Source of the DNA: Taibaiella sp041660405
Lineage (GTDB): Bacteria; Bacteroidota; Bacteroidia; Chitinophagales; Chitinophagaceae
Length of the DNA: 64,000 nucleotides
Direction of reading: 5' to 3'
Assembly (NCBI GenBank): GCA_041660405.1
Contig: JBAZWL010000006.1
Coordinates: forward strand, 142,233 to 206,232
In this document: positions 1 through 9,198 of the stretch, piece after piece
Position numbering within the stretch: position 1 is the stretch's first letter
Layout: every line of letters begins with the position of its first letter
Made by a program: the position numbers and the translations under genes
The notes under the pieces: model-generated
What the model saw: the letters and a program-made list of their open reading frames with translations, nothing else
The model's database searches: none
What the model was told of the DNA's origin: nothing

Positions 1-1469
1 TTTAGTGATGTTACCTCTTGTTTCAGCAATTCAATCTCCTGTTGCTGTGCTTTGATCGCTTCAGTCAATACCGGGATCAGCATGGTATAGTTTACCCCCA
101 GGTAGCCTTCATTATCTTCCTTTACAAGCTCAGGCATTACCTTTTTAAGTTCCTGTGCGATGAAGCCATATTGTAATCCTCCATCAAAATTCCAGGCAGG
201 AAAACCCTTTGTTTTAAATGTGTAGATTTTGCCGGAAAGCTGACGGATCAGTTCCAATGGCTTATTAATTTCTTTTACGTTCTCTTTGAAGCGTCTGTCA
301 GAGGGGTATACTGTAGTAACTACACGAATAGGTCCTGCAACATCCAAAAAATAAGAAGGGGCTCTATTGATACCGACAGCACCATTTGATTTCACTACAA
401 ACCGTTGTACAAGCCCGTTTATCGTAGTGGCACTACAATCAATATAATCACCATCACTGGTTCCCGCCTGGCAACTTAGTACTTCGTCATTAGCGATCTT
501 CAATGCAGGTTTGTTATCGCAATCTGAATTAACGATGTCCAGGTTTGCTGCTGGCGTGGTTTGATTAATGCCCACATATCTGTTTGATGTGGGTTGAAAA
601 TAAATAGCGCCGGCGGGACTTGCAGCATTTTTCCAGGGAGCAAAGTTGGAAATATCTGTCCAACTCCCTGTGCCTGAAAGCACCTGTGTGGCCAGTCCCA
701 TAGCTTTCCGCTGAAGGGTGCCGTTGGAGCTTGCTTCAGTGAGTGCAGTACCGGTTCCAGACAAAGTGCTTATACTGGTGGTACCATTTACATCCAATTC
801 TACCGCCGGTACTTTGCCAATGCCCACCTTATCTGTAAGGGACACAGGGCTGATTGCAGTCGGTGACACACGCCCCCATAATTCATCAGAGCCCCCGAAT
901 GATACTGTTGTATTGACAGCGCCACTATTAACAGCCCCATCACCACTGGGTTTAAATACTACTACCCAGTCTTCTGTGGGGGTTATAGTTACTGGCGATG
1001 GCGGGTTTGTATAGATCAGTTCACAGCTAGTAGGTGTTTTAATCCAGAAACGGATTACATTGCCAACTCTTTCCAATCGTAATACGGATCCTATTGCAAC
1101 CTGTGGACAGCTGCTCCAAATGGTTGAGCCCATCGAACTGGAAGGCCAAATGTATCCCGGATTACCTACTTGTATCCGAAAACTGACAACTGGTGTGCTG
1201 GGGGCGCTTGCTTTGGCAAATCCTATCTGATAATACACACCTGTGGTTACTGGTGTTTCGGCTGAGAATTCAATGTAACCATCCCGGTTGGGGGGCAGTT
1301 TTTGCAGGGAGTTGGCATAATCCCAATTGGGTGCCCAGCCATTGTTCCTGATTGTGGAACCGGAAATCAAAAAACTGCCTGGTGTAGTTGTTTGCCAATA
1401 AACGGGCAACTGTGCATACAGCTGTGCGGTGCAAAAGGCGATTGATAGTGCCAGAAGAATTTTTTTCAT
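1..1469 (-). CDS. Tail-fibre-type protein with Peptidase_S74 chaperone domain (C-terminus outside window)
   Basis: The minus-strand frame is open from an ATG at 1467-1469 to the window edge, at least 489 codons. It begins with a signal peptide (MKKILLALSIAFCTAQLYAQ), so the product is exported. The middle is low-complexity, beta-rich and rich in Ser, Thr and Gly. From about residue 390 come SDRRFKENV, then YGFIAQELKKVMPEL and GVNYTMLIPVLTEAI, followed by a coiled-coil-like stretch. This is the Peptidase_S74 (endosialidase-type intramolecular chaperone) pattern, in which the SDxRxK motif marks self-cleavage after trimerisation. Secreted S74 proteins are common in Bacteroidota and need not be phage-derived; no phage genes lie nearby. 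The ligand or surface role cannot be read from the sequence. Confidence 0.8.
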   Translation of the reverse strand, partial: MKKILLALSIAFCTAQLYAQLPVYWQTTTPGSFLISGSTIRNNGWAPNWDYANSLQKLPPNRDGYIEFSAETPVTTGVYYQIGFAKASAPSTPVVSFRIQVGNPGYIWPSSSMGSTIWSSCPQVAIGSVLRLERVGNVIRFWIKTPTSCELIYTNPPSPVTITPTEDWVVVFKPSGDGAVNSGAVNTTVSFGGSDELWGRVSPTAISPVSLTDKVGIGKVPAVELDVNGTTSISTLSGTGTALTEASSNGTLQRKAMGLATQVLSGTGSWTDISNFAPWKNAASPAGAIYFQPTSNRYVGINQTTPAANLDIVNSDCDNKPALKIANDEVLSCQAGTSDGDYIDCSATTINGLVQRFVVKSNGAVGINRAPSYFLDVAGPIRVVTTVYPSDRRFKENVKEINKPLELIRQLSGKIYTFKTKGFPAWNFDGGLQYGFIAQELKKVMPELVKEDNEGYLGVNYTMLIPVLTEAIKAQQQEIELLKQEVTSL

Positions 1470-1785
1470 AAGCTTAATGTTTAGTTTAAAGTTCGACATG
1501 AAACTAATCAACGTGGAATTAGGCGTATCAGTCCTTTTAACCTGGTGCAGGAAAAGGCTTATGAACGGTATGATTTATTTAATGAATGACTGAACATGTT
1601 TAAGGTTTGCCATCTGCTCAAAAGAATTACCCTTACTTTTTTATTATTCCGGATGTCCTTATAGTATGCAAGGCTATAAGCATTTATTAAAATAGCCGTT
1701 TACCCGAATGTTTTGAAAACACTAAGGGGTTACTTACATTTATTGCACCAAACATTACCAAAAACTTTGTCATACGCTGCACCAA
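1470..1785. other. Divergent intergenic region with a short direct repeat
   Basis: This 316-base spacer separates the S74 gene and the sensor kinase gene, which point away from each other, so it must carry both promoters. A TACATTTA at about 1735-1742 is one base from the Bacteroidota -7 consensus TAnnTTTG and could serve the kinase gene. Two imperfect copies of GCACCAAA-n-TTACCAAAAA lie at about 1745-1764 and 1779-1799, the second running into the kinase start codon. No small gene or RNA was recognised. Confidence 0.4.
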
Positions 1786-4764
1786 ATGCTTACCAAAAAG
1801 ATATCGTGGATTACGTTATCGGTTGCCTTTCTTATTTGCCTGAATGTGCTTTGTGCGCATGGGCAGGAAATCAGCTTTATTCAGTATAACACAGATAATT
1901 CTCCATTACCGCATGACGTATGTTATGAGCTGATGCAGGACAGACAAGGCTATTTGTGGGCAGGTACGGATAATGGACTGGTACGGTTTGATGGCAGGGA
2001 TATGAAAATATACCGGCAGGAATTTCAAAGCCCTTTTGCAATTGCTGCTGCCGAATACGACAGCACATTTATGATATCTACCTGGAAAGGTGGTGTGTAC
2101 AAATTAGCACATGATGCTGTAATGTTGCTAAAAAGCCCTGATTCATCAAATATCCTGAGTACTAACAATATACTGGTATACAAAGATATTGTGATACTTT
2201 ATGCTTTTAATGTATCTGCCTTTTACCGGTACAACCGCTACAACAATACGCTCAGGCCTATAGACCTGCTCGTGCATTATACCGATAATCGGGAAGCAAG
2301 AATCAGGAAATCACCCGTATTCTGGCAGAGAATTAGCAACCATGATTATCAATACTGCATTCTTAACGATCAGCTTATCGCTTATAACCGAGTGGGAATA
2401 TTCCGGCTAAGAGATACTGTTTTTGAACAAGTATCCAACAAGGGTTTTGAGTATATCCTGCAAACGAACGACAAGAATATTTATGGTGTTGACCGGAATT
2501 GTGTATATAGACTTTCCAGGGACCTGAACGCGTCCCGGATGCATATGCTCAGCAAAAACATGAACCCACAAAACCGGATCATTCATGGATTTTATCCCCT
2601 GGCCTCCGGCAATATGGTATTGCAGCTTTCCGATGCTTATGGAGAGCTTTCCGGGAGTATGAGGGGCAAGTTCCTGTACATCAATTTTAATACCGGCCAG
2701 GTAATAGACCTTGCAGAAGCCTTAGGGGTAAAAGTGTTTATAGCAGACATTCTCATTGACCGGGAACATGGTTTTTGGGTGAGCACCAATGGACAAGGTC
2801 TTTTTCATGTATTTGAACCCAGATATCAGCAATACACAGGGTTTGAAAATACCTCCGTTACAGATATGATACAGCATGGGAACAAACGGTTGTATGTAGG
2901 TACTAAAAAAGGCCTTTACCTACTCTCAGGACAGAAGGCCATTTTAATCTATCCTAATTCCTATGTAGCGCGGTTTTTTAAAAACAAGAATAATGAAATC
3001 TGCGTACAATCAAAAGTCGATGAATATGGTGGTATTAAAATTGGGGGCTCAGGCACTATACGGAAAATTGAAAATGACTATTACCGGTCTACACCCCATT
3101 ACAATATCATAGAAGCAAGCACTGGAACTGTTGTGTCTGATAAACATACCGGCAAACGTATGGAACATGTTTTCGATAGTATGTCTTCCATGCTTACAGA
3201 TATTTGTGAAGATGGGGCTGGCAGAATATGGCAGGCCAGCAGCAAAGGATTATATTTTTGGGATAATGGAGGTGCCCACTCTTGGCTATATGCCCATCCG
3301 GTAATCAGTTCGGCCATTATCAATAAATTACTTCCTGATACGAAAGGAGGTGTCTGGGTGGCCAGCAGTGCAGGGCTTTTTTACCTTCGGAATAATAAAG
3401 TTATCCTGGAATATAATGAAAGCAATGGACTATCGAATGCTCACGTCAATACTATTTTACTACACAATGATAAACTGTGGATAGGAACGCAAAATGGGTT
3501 GAATATACTGAATTTAAAATCCGGCAATATCTCCATGTATAAAAAATACAATGGGCTTATTTCAAATGATGTAACTGCATTGACCCCTTTCTCTGATAGC
3601 GGGATAGCCATAGGTAGCAGCAAGGGTATCAGTATTATGAACATCCGGGAACCGGACATGCATACTCAAAAAACCAAACTGATATTAGAGCATGTTTATG
3701 CAAATGATAAAAAAGTATCAGCACCTGTAATAGCCGGCTATAATAGTCATATCACAGTCACCTACAATGTCGTCTCTTTCGTTTACCCGGAACTGGTCCG
3801 GTTTCAATACAGGCTTACAGAAAAGGATCAATGGATAGAGACTAAAAACAAATCGATTATTTTAACCAGTTTAGCAGCCGGCAAATACCAACTTCAAATC
3901 CGGGCCAGGAAATATAATGATAGCTGGAGCGATCCTGTTGTTCTCCCTATACAAATAAAAAAGCCCTGGTGGGGAACAACTTTATTTTATGCAATCATTA
4001 CCTGCTGTATCGTATTAGGCATCTATTTTGTATTCCGAAGCAGGGAAATCAAGACCCGTAAAAAAGCAGTGTTGAAGCAGCAATTCTCTGAACTAAAGCT
4101 CAAGGCGCTGCAAGCGAGGCTAAATCCTCATTTTATTTCAAATGCATTCAGTACCATCCAGTTTTTTAACCTGACACATAATGAAGAAACGGCCAATGAT
4201 TACCTGACCCGTTTTGCCAACCTTACACGCCTGCTTCTTGAATCTTCGCATAATCGTTTCATCTTGTTGAAAGATGAGATCCAGATCATAGCTTATTATC
4301 TTAGCCTTGAAAAATTACGGTTTAAAGACAAGTTCATTTATAGTATATCCGTGAGTCCGGATATTGACACAGAAAAGGAGCTGATACCCGGCGTATTGCT
4401 GCAACCCTTTGTAGAGAATAGTATCAACCACGGTATTGCTTACTTGCCTAAAGGTACACAAGGGCACATTAACATTAATATTAAACAATACGATGGTCAG
4501 TTAAAAATAGAAATAACGGACAATGGCGTCGGACGCCAAAAAGCAAAAATCATTCAACAGAAAACGGGTAAAGTCTACAAGTCGAGAAGCTCCGAGATCA
4601 TAGATGAGATTAACCAGGCTGTTAACAACCTGGCTGATTGCTATATCCATACAGCAATAACAGACATACGGAACAGAGATGGCACCGCAGCAGGTACACA
4701 GGTAAACATTACTTGTTCTATAAACAGCAAATACTTCAAAAACTATGAAGACAGTAATCATTGA
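1786..4764 (+). CDS. LytS-type sensor histidine kinase with two-component propeller ectodomain
   Basis: This 992-residue membrane sensor starts with a signal peptide (about 1-26). A long periplasmic part carries Reg_prop-type beta-propeller repeats, for example YLWAGTDNGLVRFDG near residue 55, GVWVASSAGLFYL and KLWIGTQNGLNIL. A Y_Y_Y-type domain follows at about 660-725, then one membrane segment at about 728-750. The cytoplasmic part is a His_kinase (PF06580) module with LNPHF at His782 and a degenerate ATP-binding domain (LLQPFVENSINHG, ITDNGVG). Unlike hybrid SusR-type systems it has no receiver or AraC domain; its partner is the LytTR regulator encoded next, overlapping by 20 bases. The signal sensed is unknown; in Bacteroidota such propellers often sense glycans. 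Confidence 0.93.
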   Translation: MLTKKISWITLSVAFLICLNVLCAHGQEISFIQYNTDNSPLPHDVCYELMQDRQGYLWAGTDNGLVRFDGRDMKIYRQEFQSPFAIAAAEYDSTFMISTWKGGVYKLAHDAVMLLKSPDSSNILSTNNILVYKDIVILYAFNVSAFYRYNRYNNTLRPIDLLVHYTDNREARIRKSPVFWQRISNHDYQYCILNDQLIAYNRVGIFRLRDTVFEQVSNKGFEYILQTNDKNIYGVDRNCVYRLSRDLNASRMHMLSKNMNPQNRIIHGFYPLASGNMVLQLSDAYGELSGSMRGKFLYINFNTGQVIDLAEALGVKVFIADILIDREHGFWVSTNGQGLFHVFEPRYQQYTGFENTSVTDMIQHGNKRLYVGTKKGLYLLSGQKAILIYPNSYVARFFKNKNNEICVQSKVDEYGGIKIGGSGTIRKIENDYYRSTPHYNIIEASTGTVVSDKHTGKRMEHVFDSMSSMLTDICEDGAGRIWQASSKGLYFWDNGGAHSWLYAHPVISSAIINKLLPDTKGGVWVASSAGLFYLRNNKVILEYNESNGLSNAHVNTILLHNDKLWIGTQNGLNILNLKSGNISMYKKYNGLISNDVTALTPFSDSGIAIGSSKGISIMNIREPDMHTQKTKLILEHVYANDKKVSAPVIAGYNSHITVTYNVVSFVYPELVRFQYRLTEKDQWIETKNKSIILTSLAAGKYQLQIRARKYNDSWSDPVVLPIQIKKPWWGTTLFYAIITCCIVLGIYFVFRSREIKTRKKAVLKQQFSELKLKALQARLNPHFISNAFSTIQFFNLTHNEETANDYLTRFANLTRLLLESSHNRFILLKDEIQIIAYYLSLEKLRFKDKFIYSISVSPDIDTEKELIPGVLLQPFVENSINHGIAYLPKGTQGHININIKQYDGQLKIEITDNGVGRQKAKIIQQKTGKVYKSRSSEIIDEINQAVNNLADCYIHTAITDIRNRDGTAAGTQVNITCSINSKYFKNYEDSNH

Positions 4765-5452
4765 AGACGAACCACAGGTAGCAGAAACCCTGAAACTGCT
4801 GGTCAATAAATATTGTCCGGACGTTACCATTGTGGGGAGCGCAGCATCTTTTAGCGAAGGCTATGAATTATGTCACAGCCTACAGCCCGAATTGGTATTT
4901 TGCGATGTTCAACTGCATTCTGAAGAAGGGACAGGGCTTCAACTGATGCAACTTATGGGCGACCGGGACATGAAAATTATTTTTGTTACCGGGTCGAAAG
5001 AGTATGCAGCAGATGCCTTTCGGGTAAATGCAATAGATTACCTGTTAAAACCCATCAACATCAAAGAGCTGATAGAGGCAGTGGACAAGGCATTACAAAG
5101 TACAGAAGTTATTATAGCGCCCAGAACAATAAACAATTTGCATATTCCCACACAGCATGGCTTTCTGATTGTACCGCTTACAGATGTCATTCGTTGCCAG
5201 GCTGATGGTCCCTATACTCATTTCTATATTTCAAAGCAACAAGGCCGTAAAACGTCTGCTGCTAACCTTGGTCTGATCGCTGAAAGGCTTCCTGCGACAG
5301 ATTTTTTCAGAGTACATAAAACGCATATTGTTAACAAGGCCCATGTTGTAGAATACATACGAGGGGAGGGTGGTATGGCACGTATGACGGATAATTCTGA
5401 GGTACCTATATCCCGGCTGGCGAAGGATGCCTTTATGCAATGGTTGGGCTGA
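4745..5452 (+). CDS. LytTR-family response regulator
   Basis: The protein has 235 residues. An N-terminal receiver domain shows the acidic pair IEDE, the phospho-acceptor Asp54 in FCDVQL, a Thr in FVTGSKEYAADAF and the conserved Lys in YLLKP. A C-terminal LytTR DNA-binding domain (about 140-235) contains VIRCQADGPYTHFY and FFRVHKTHIVNKAHV. Its start lies inside the end of the kinase gene, so the two are translationally coupled and form one two-component system. The sequence does not show its target genes; LytTR regulators often control their own operon and nearby envelope genes. Confidence 0.95.
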   Translation: MKTVIIEDEPQVAETLKLLVNKYCPDVTIVGSAASFSEGYELCHSLQPELVFCDVQLHSEEGTGLQLMQLMGDRDMKIIFVTGSKEYAADAFRVNAIDYLLKPINIKELIEAVDKALQSTEVIIAPRTINNLHIPTQHGFLIVPLTDVIRCQADGPYTHFYISKQQGRKTSAANLGLIAERLPATDFFRVHKTHIVNKAHVVEYIRGEGGMARMTDNSEVPISRLAKDAFMQWLG

Positions 5453-5540
5453 TTCCCCAGAGCGTAGATTGCCCTTTAATTTTATGAGTCAATGATTGGT
5501 TGCCCTCATTCCAATCTCTTTGTGTAAAAAAAATAATTAC

Positions 5541-5554
5541 ATACCGATTGGTAT
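5541..5554. promoter_or_regulatory. Operator copy 1: ATACCGATTGGTAT upstream of tetR-type gene
   Basis: The arms ATACC and GGTAT flank a GATT core. The same 14 bases recur at 6192-6205 before the thioesterase gene. It lies 6 bases before a TATTTTTG element that fits the -7 consensus, where bound repressor would block RNA polymerase. Assignment to the TetR protein is inference from position, symmetry and repetition. Confidence 0.75.
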
Positions 5555-5560
5555 TTGTGT

Positions 5561-5568
5561 TATTTTTG
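5561..5568 (+). promoter_or_regulatory. -7 promoter element TATTTTTG for the TetR-family gene
   Basis: This matches the Bacteroidota -7 consensus TAnnTTTG and lies 23 bases before the ATG at 5592. No clear TTG is present at the usual distance upstream; the operator occupies that spacer. Confidence 0.55.
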
Positions 5569-5591
5569 TTCTTTAGGATCAAACCTGGATT

Positions 5592-6173
5592 ATGAATACT
5601 GCTGAATTTATTCTGGATAAAGTAGCTCCTGTTTTTAACAGGAAAGGGTATGTTGGAACAAGTCTATCTGATATTACAAATGCAACCGGTCTTACTAAAG
5701 GAGCCATTTACTGCAATTTTTCCAACAAAGAAGACCTGGCTTTAAAGTCTTTTGAACTCAATATAAATATAGCTATATCACCCTTATTCAAGCTGGCTGC
5801 TTCTAAAGCTGGCTGTATAAATAAGCTTCATGCCATAACAAACTATCAGCGCAATTACTACGATTTAGTAAAAGACAGAGGCGGATGTCCTCTGTTAAGA
5901 GTGGGGGTGGATACTAAGTTTATTAATCCTTCATTGTTTAAGGCCGCAAAAACATGGTCTCAAAAAATGGTTAATGGTTTGACCAACATTATTAAAGACG
6001 GATTGCTTAATCATGAGATTCAACAAAACATTGATGCTATTAAGCATGCCAAGATCATTTTATCTATGATTGAAGGCAGTTCTGTTTTAGCTTTCACACA
6101 TAACGACAAAACCTACATAGCCAATGCCATGGACTTTATAGATGATGTAATAATTCCTGGAATGAAGAAGTAA
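5592..6173 (+). CDS. TetR/AcrR-family transcriptional regulator
   Basis: The protein has 193 residues. An N-terminal TetR helix-turn-helix is clear: GTSLSDITNATGLTKGAIY followed by NFSNKEDLALKSF (about 20-55). The C-terminal ligand domain resembles the TetR_C family seen in AcrR/NemR-like regulators, with a Cys in RGGCPLLR. Identical palindromes before this gene and before the next gene suggest that it represses itself and the thioesterase gene. The ligand is unknown; a fatty acyl or an electrophile would fit the neighbour, but that is inference. Confidence 0.92.
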   Translation: MNTAEFILDKVAPVFNRKGYVGTSLSDITNATGLTKGAIYCNFSNKEDLALKSFELNINIAISPLFKLAASKAGCINKLHAITNYQRNYYDLVKDRGGCPLLRVGVDTKFINPSLFKAAKTWSQKMVNGLTNIIKDGLLNHEIQQNIDAIKHAKIILSMIEGSSVLAFTHNDKTYIANAMDFIDDVIIPGMKK

Positions 6174-6191
6174 AATTTTTTAACCCATCAT

Positions 6192-6205
6192 ATACCGATT
6201 GGTAT
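6192..6205. promoter_or_regulatory. Operator copy 2: ATACCGATTGGTAT upstream of thioesterase gene
   Basis: This is an exact copy of the 14-base palindrome at 5541-5554. It sits between the TetR stop codon (6173) and the thioesterase ATG (6226). Flanking bases (tcat before, gtga after) extend the dyad partly. It is the second element of a likely TetR regulon. Confidence 0.75.
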
Positions 6206-6225
6206 GTGATTTAACCTATTTAACA

Positions 6226-6711
6226 ATGGAGAAGGTATTGAAAACAACAAGAAAAATCAGATTTCAGGACTGTGATCCCTTTAATCATTTAAACAACTCG
6301 AAGTATCTGGAGTACTTTATTAATGCCCGCGAAGACCAAATTGCAGAGCATTATGACCTTGATGTATTTAAATATTTTCAAACAACCGGGCTAAGTTGGG
6401 TGGTTTTATCCAATCAGATAAGTTATATAAAACCCGCTTCTACGATGGAGACCGTCATCATTGAGTCGCAACTGATTCAATATACAGACAATGTGCTGCT
6501 GGTAGAAATGAAAATGTGGAATGAACATGAAACCGAATTAAAAGCAATACTCTGGACAAAGTTTATTCAGTATAACGTTCAAACAAAAAAAGTATCAAAC
6601 CACTCAGACGATTTGATGAAACTATTTCAATCGATTGTGCTTCCTGTTGAACAATCTGTTTTTGAAAACCGGTATATAGAAATTATTCAAAAATTAAAAG
6701 CACAGGCCTGA
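6226..6711 (+). CDS. Acyl-CoA thioesterase, 4HBT hotdog family
   Basis: This 161-residue hotdog-fold protein has the 4HBT signature near its N-terminus: RFQDCDPFNHLNNSKYLEYF, with the active-site Asp in the DCDPFNHLNN loop. It probably hydrolyses an acyl-CoA or acyl-ACP thioester in the cytoplasm; the chain length cannot be predicted. The frame can be extended to a TTG at 6199, but that codon lies inside the palindromic operator, so the ATG at 6226 is preferred. It follows the TetR gene and shares its operator, so the two probably form one regulated unit. A strong terminator follows. Confidence 0.88.
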   Translation: MEKVLKTTRKIRFQDCDPFNHLNNSKYLEYFINAREDQIAEHYDLDVFKYFQTTGLSWVVLSNQISYIKPASTMETVIIESQLIQYTDNVLLVEMKMWNEHETELKAILWTKFIQYNVQTKKVSNHSDDLMKLFQSIVLPVEQSVFENRYIEIIQKLKAQA

Positions 6712-6745
6712 TCTATCCGGCAAGCCTTACATGCTTATATGTTTT

Positions 6746-6777
6746 AAAAAACCTGCTCTGAAAAAAGCAGGTTTTTT
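6746..6777 (+). terminator. Rho-independent terminator after the thioesterase gene
   Basis: A 12-base-pair stem of AAAAAACCTGCT and AGCAGGTTTTTT encloses an 8-base loop and ends in six T. Confidence 0.85.
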
Positions 6778-6908
6778 AAAACATAATCAGGAAGCTATAA
6801 CCTATGGGTAAAACGTCATTGTTGCAGTACCACCTAGACTTGGAGCAGGCATCCATCTGGCAAATCCATTAATACAAATTCTTTTTAAAATAAGCTATCA
6901 TTTATCCT

Positions 6909-7751
6909 TTAGAGATCTTTCAATTCTACAATCTTATCATGTGTCTGGTCCATATTAATAATACCGCGACGTGGTCTGTCCAGATCAAGAATGAGATAAA
7001 TGGTCATGACAGTCATTAGGGTAAAACCCATTACATTAACCCAGTTAAACCGCTTGCTTTTTGATCCATAACCAGTGACAAAACTACCAGCCAGCGTTAA
7101 GAGAAATAACATCCATAAAATAGATTCAGGTACATGTGCATTGCGCTCTGCATCTCTTGTTGTCACTATGTCGCTCATGTCATTAAGGGCCGGAATCATT
7201 TGCTGGGAAGGAAAGATGTTGTCCTTATTTTTTGAAAATAAAGTAACAGTCTTCCATATGCCATCGAAATGCTTTTGTGATTCCAGGAGCGTATGATTTA
7301 ATTTTTGGTCATCGATTCCTGCTTTGTAATAAGCAATACGGGTATCTACATAAGAACTGAAAAGCGGACGAAGATCTTTTTGAATGCTATCGGGATAAAG
7401 GTCGCAGCGCAGAATAGCAGTACTTATAGCATTAGCTTCTTCTACAATAACCTGCCTGCGGCCATCACTTTTCGATGCTGAAATACCAAATGTAAAGGAG
7501 AGCAATAAGGCTAATAACCCCAACAATGAACCTTCAACCGGCCCCAAGCCTTCGGATAAGCTTTCAGGATCCTGCTTTAATTGCCTTCGCCTTAAGTAAT
7601 ACCCGGCCGCGTTAGCAATGAGCATTAGCACCAATAAAATAGTGCAAATTAAAATTGCAGGTGTCTTAAATAAAAAAGAATCCATTAGCAGAAGAAGATA
7701 AAATGTTTGGAATAAAATCATAACCAATTCCTTTTCACCTATCTTTTTCAC
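6909..7751 (-). CDS. DUF4239 (bestrophin-like) membrane protein
   Basis: This 280-residue protein has two membrane segments near the N-terminus (about 14-50), a segment around GSLLGLLALLLSFTFGI (about 74-92), a soluble helical middle (about 95-205) and two more membrane segments near the C-terminus (about 210-255). The stretch LSFTFGISASKSDGRRQVIVEEANAI cannot be written whole here; its parts LSFTFGIS and VEEANAI are typical of the DUF4239 family, called bestrophin-like. Function is unproven; an ion channel or transport role is only suggested by the family name. Methionines at residues 11 and 23 are alternative starts. It stands alone, downstream of the his operon on the same strand. Confidence 0.75.
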   Translation of the reverse strand: MKKIGEKELVMILFQTFYLLLLMDSFLFKTPAILICTILLVLMLIANAAGYYLRRRQLKQDPESLSEGLGPVEGSLLGLLALLLSFTFGISASKSDGRRQVIVEEANAISTAILRCDLYPDSIQKDLRPLFSSYVDTRIAYYKAGIDDQKLNHTLLESQKHFDGIWKTVTLFSKNKDNIFPSQQMIPALNDMSDIVTTRDAERNAHVPESILWMLFLLTLAGSFVTGYGSKSKRFNWVNVMGFTLMTVMTIYLILDLDRPRRGIINMDQTHDKIVELKDL

Positions 7752-7852
7752 AGCAATAGTTATGACCGTGTTCCAAAGATAAAATAAGATATTAGAGATA
7801 GCCTTATTACATTATGTAGCGTAAAGGTTATTTCATACTAAAGCGATCCATC

Positions 7853-8449
7853 CTATTTCTTCTTCTGATTACGTAGCTGTAAAACTTTTTCTACCGCGCT
7901 TAAACTGGTATCTTTGGCTTTCAACAGAATAAGAAAATGATATAATAAATCCGCTGCTTCATTGTGAAATAATGCTGCATCATTGTCCTTTGCCTCTATA
8001 ATCAACTCTACAGCTTCTTCTCCAACTTTTTGTGCTACTTTATTTAATCCCTTCCGATATAATTGATTGGTATAAGATGCCGTATCATTATCATCAATAC
8101 GTCGTGCAATAGTATCTTCCAGTTGATATAAAAAACCTTTTACGGATGATTCTCCAAAGCAGGCTGTCGTTCCGTTATGGCAAGTTGGACCCAGGGCTTT
8201 TACCTTAATCAGTAAGGTATCATGATCGCAATCCTGACAGATCTCTTTTACCTGTAAATAATTCCCTGAAGTAGCGCCTTTAGTCCAGAGTTTGTTCCTG
8301 CTCCTGCTAAAAAAAGTAACCAGGCCCTCATGTTTAGTTTGCTCTAATGCTGCCTCATTCATATAGCCAAGCATCAATACCTGTAAGCTTATATCATCTT
8401 GTATAATTACCGGAACAAGCCCTCCCGATTTGTTAAAATCTATGTTCAT
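7853..8449 (-). CDS. hisIE: Bifunctional phosphoribosyl-AMP cyclohydrolase / phosphoribosyl-ATP pyrophosphatase
   Basis: This 198-residue fusion performs steps 2 and 3 of histidine synthesis. The N-terminal HisI part (about 1-105) shows the metal motif CQDCDHDTLL and the Cys in GPTCHNGTTACF. The C-terminal HisE part (about 110-195) shows KVGEEAVELIIEAK and EAADLLYHFLILL. It is the last gene of the his operon and its start overlaps the hisF stop by 4 bases. Confidence 0.97.
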   Translation of the reverse strand: MNIDFNKSGGLVPVIIQDDISLQVLMLGYMNEAALEQTKHEGLVTFFSRSRNKLWTKGATSGNYLQVKEICQDCDHDTLLIKVKALGPTCHNGTTACFGESSVKGFLYQLEDTIARRIDDNDTASYTNQLYRKGLNKVAQKVGEEAVELIIEAKDNDAALFHNEAADLLYHFLILLKAKDTSLSAVEKVLQLRNQKKK

Positions 8450-9198
8450 CTTATGGGTATGTTTTGTGTTCTTAAATATTTTTTTAGTGTTGGGACTGGC
8501 AGTATATCGTAATGGAAGATACTGGCAGCCAAAGCGGCGCTGGCCTTTGTTTGTTCAAATAAAGCATTGAAGTCTTCTTTGCAACCGGCACCTCCGGAGG
8601 CAATTACCGGAATGCTTAAACGGCTGCTGATATCACTTGTTATATCCAATGCAAAACCCTTACCAGTGCCATCATTATTCATCGATGTCAATAGAATTTC
8701 ACCGGCTCCCAATGCAGCAACTTCCGCAGCCCAATGTATTGTCTGTAGTGGGGTGGAGACCTTTCCCCCCTGTACAAAAACCATCCATTTGCCATGAACC
8801 ACCTTTGTGTCTATAGCTACCACTACGCATTGGCTGCCATATTTATCAGCTATCTGCTGTATCAGTTGAGGACAGCTTACTGCAGCCGAATTGAGACTTA
8901 CTTTATCTGCTCCGGATTGAATCAATAGGTCAACATCTTCCAATGTACTAATACCACCGCCTACTGTAAACGGAATATTGATTTCCCTGGCTATACGCTT
9001 TACCAGCTCCGACAAAGTTTTTCGCTTTTCAAGCGTCGCACTGATATCGAGGAAAACCAATTCATCGGCGCCATCCATTACATATTTTCTGGCCAAGGCC
9101 ACCGGATCTCCTGCATCCCTTAACGCTTCAAAGTTGACACCTTTTACGGTTCTCCCATCTTTAATATCCAGGCAGGGAATGATTCTTTTCTTTAGCAT
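8446..9198 (-). CDS. hisF: Imidazole glycerol phosphate synthase, cyclase subunit
   Basis: This 250-residue TIM barrel converts PRFAR, with ammonia from HisH, into imidazole glycerol phosphate and AICAR. Catalytic Asp11 is in RIIPCLDIKDG; the phosphate-binding loops FTVGGGIST and VIASGGAG are present, as is the second acid in LLTSMNNDGTG. It overlaps hisA by 7 bases and hisIE by 4 bases. Length is normal for the family. Confidence 0.98.
   Translation of the reverse strand: MLKKRIIPCLDIKDGRTVKGVNFEALRDAGDPVALARKYVMDGADELVFLDISATLEKRKTLSELVKRIAREINIPFTVGGGISTLEDVDLLIQSGADKVSLNSAAVSCPQLIQQIADKYGSQCVVVAIDTKVVHGKWMVFVQGGKVSTPLQTIHWAAEVAALGAGEILLTSMNNDGTGKGFALDITSDISSRLSIPVIASGGAGCKEDFNALFEQTKASAALAASIFHYDILPVPTLKKYLRTQNIPIR

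Noticed and set aside
718..1014. 98-codon plus-strand frame
   Set aside because: It lies inside the S74 protein gene on the other strand, which has a signal peptide and a clear domain; the plus-strand frame is a shadow.
1..1469. Prophage tail-fibre region
   Set aside because: The S74 domain can suggest a phage, but no capsid, terminase, integrase or lysis gene is near, and the protein has a signal peptide.
2400..4000. SusC/SusD polysaccharide utilisation locus next to the propeller sensor
   Set aside because: The sensor is of the type linked with such loci, but no SusC, SusD or glycoside hydrolase is seen in the window.
6199..6225. TTG start for the thioesterase
   Set aside because: It would put the operator palindrome inside the coding sequence; the ATG at 6226 fits the hotdog family.
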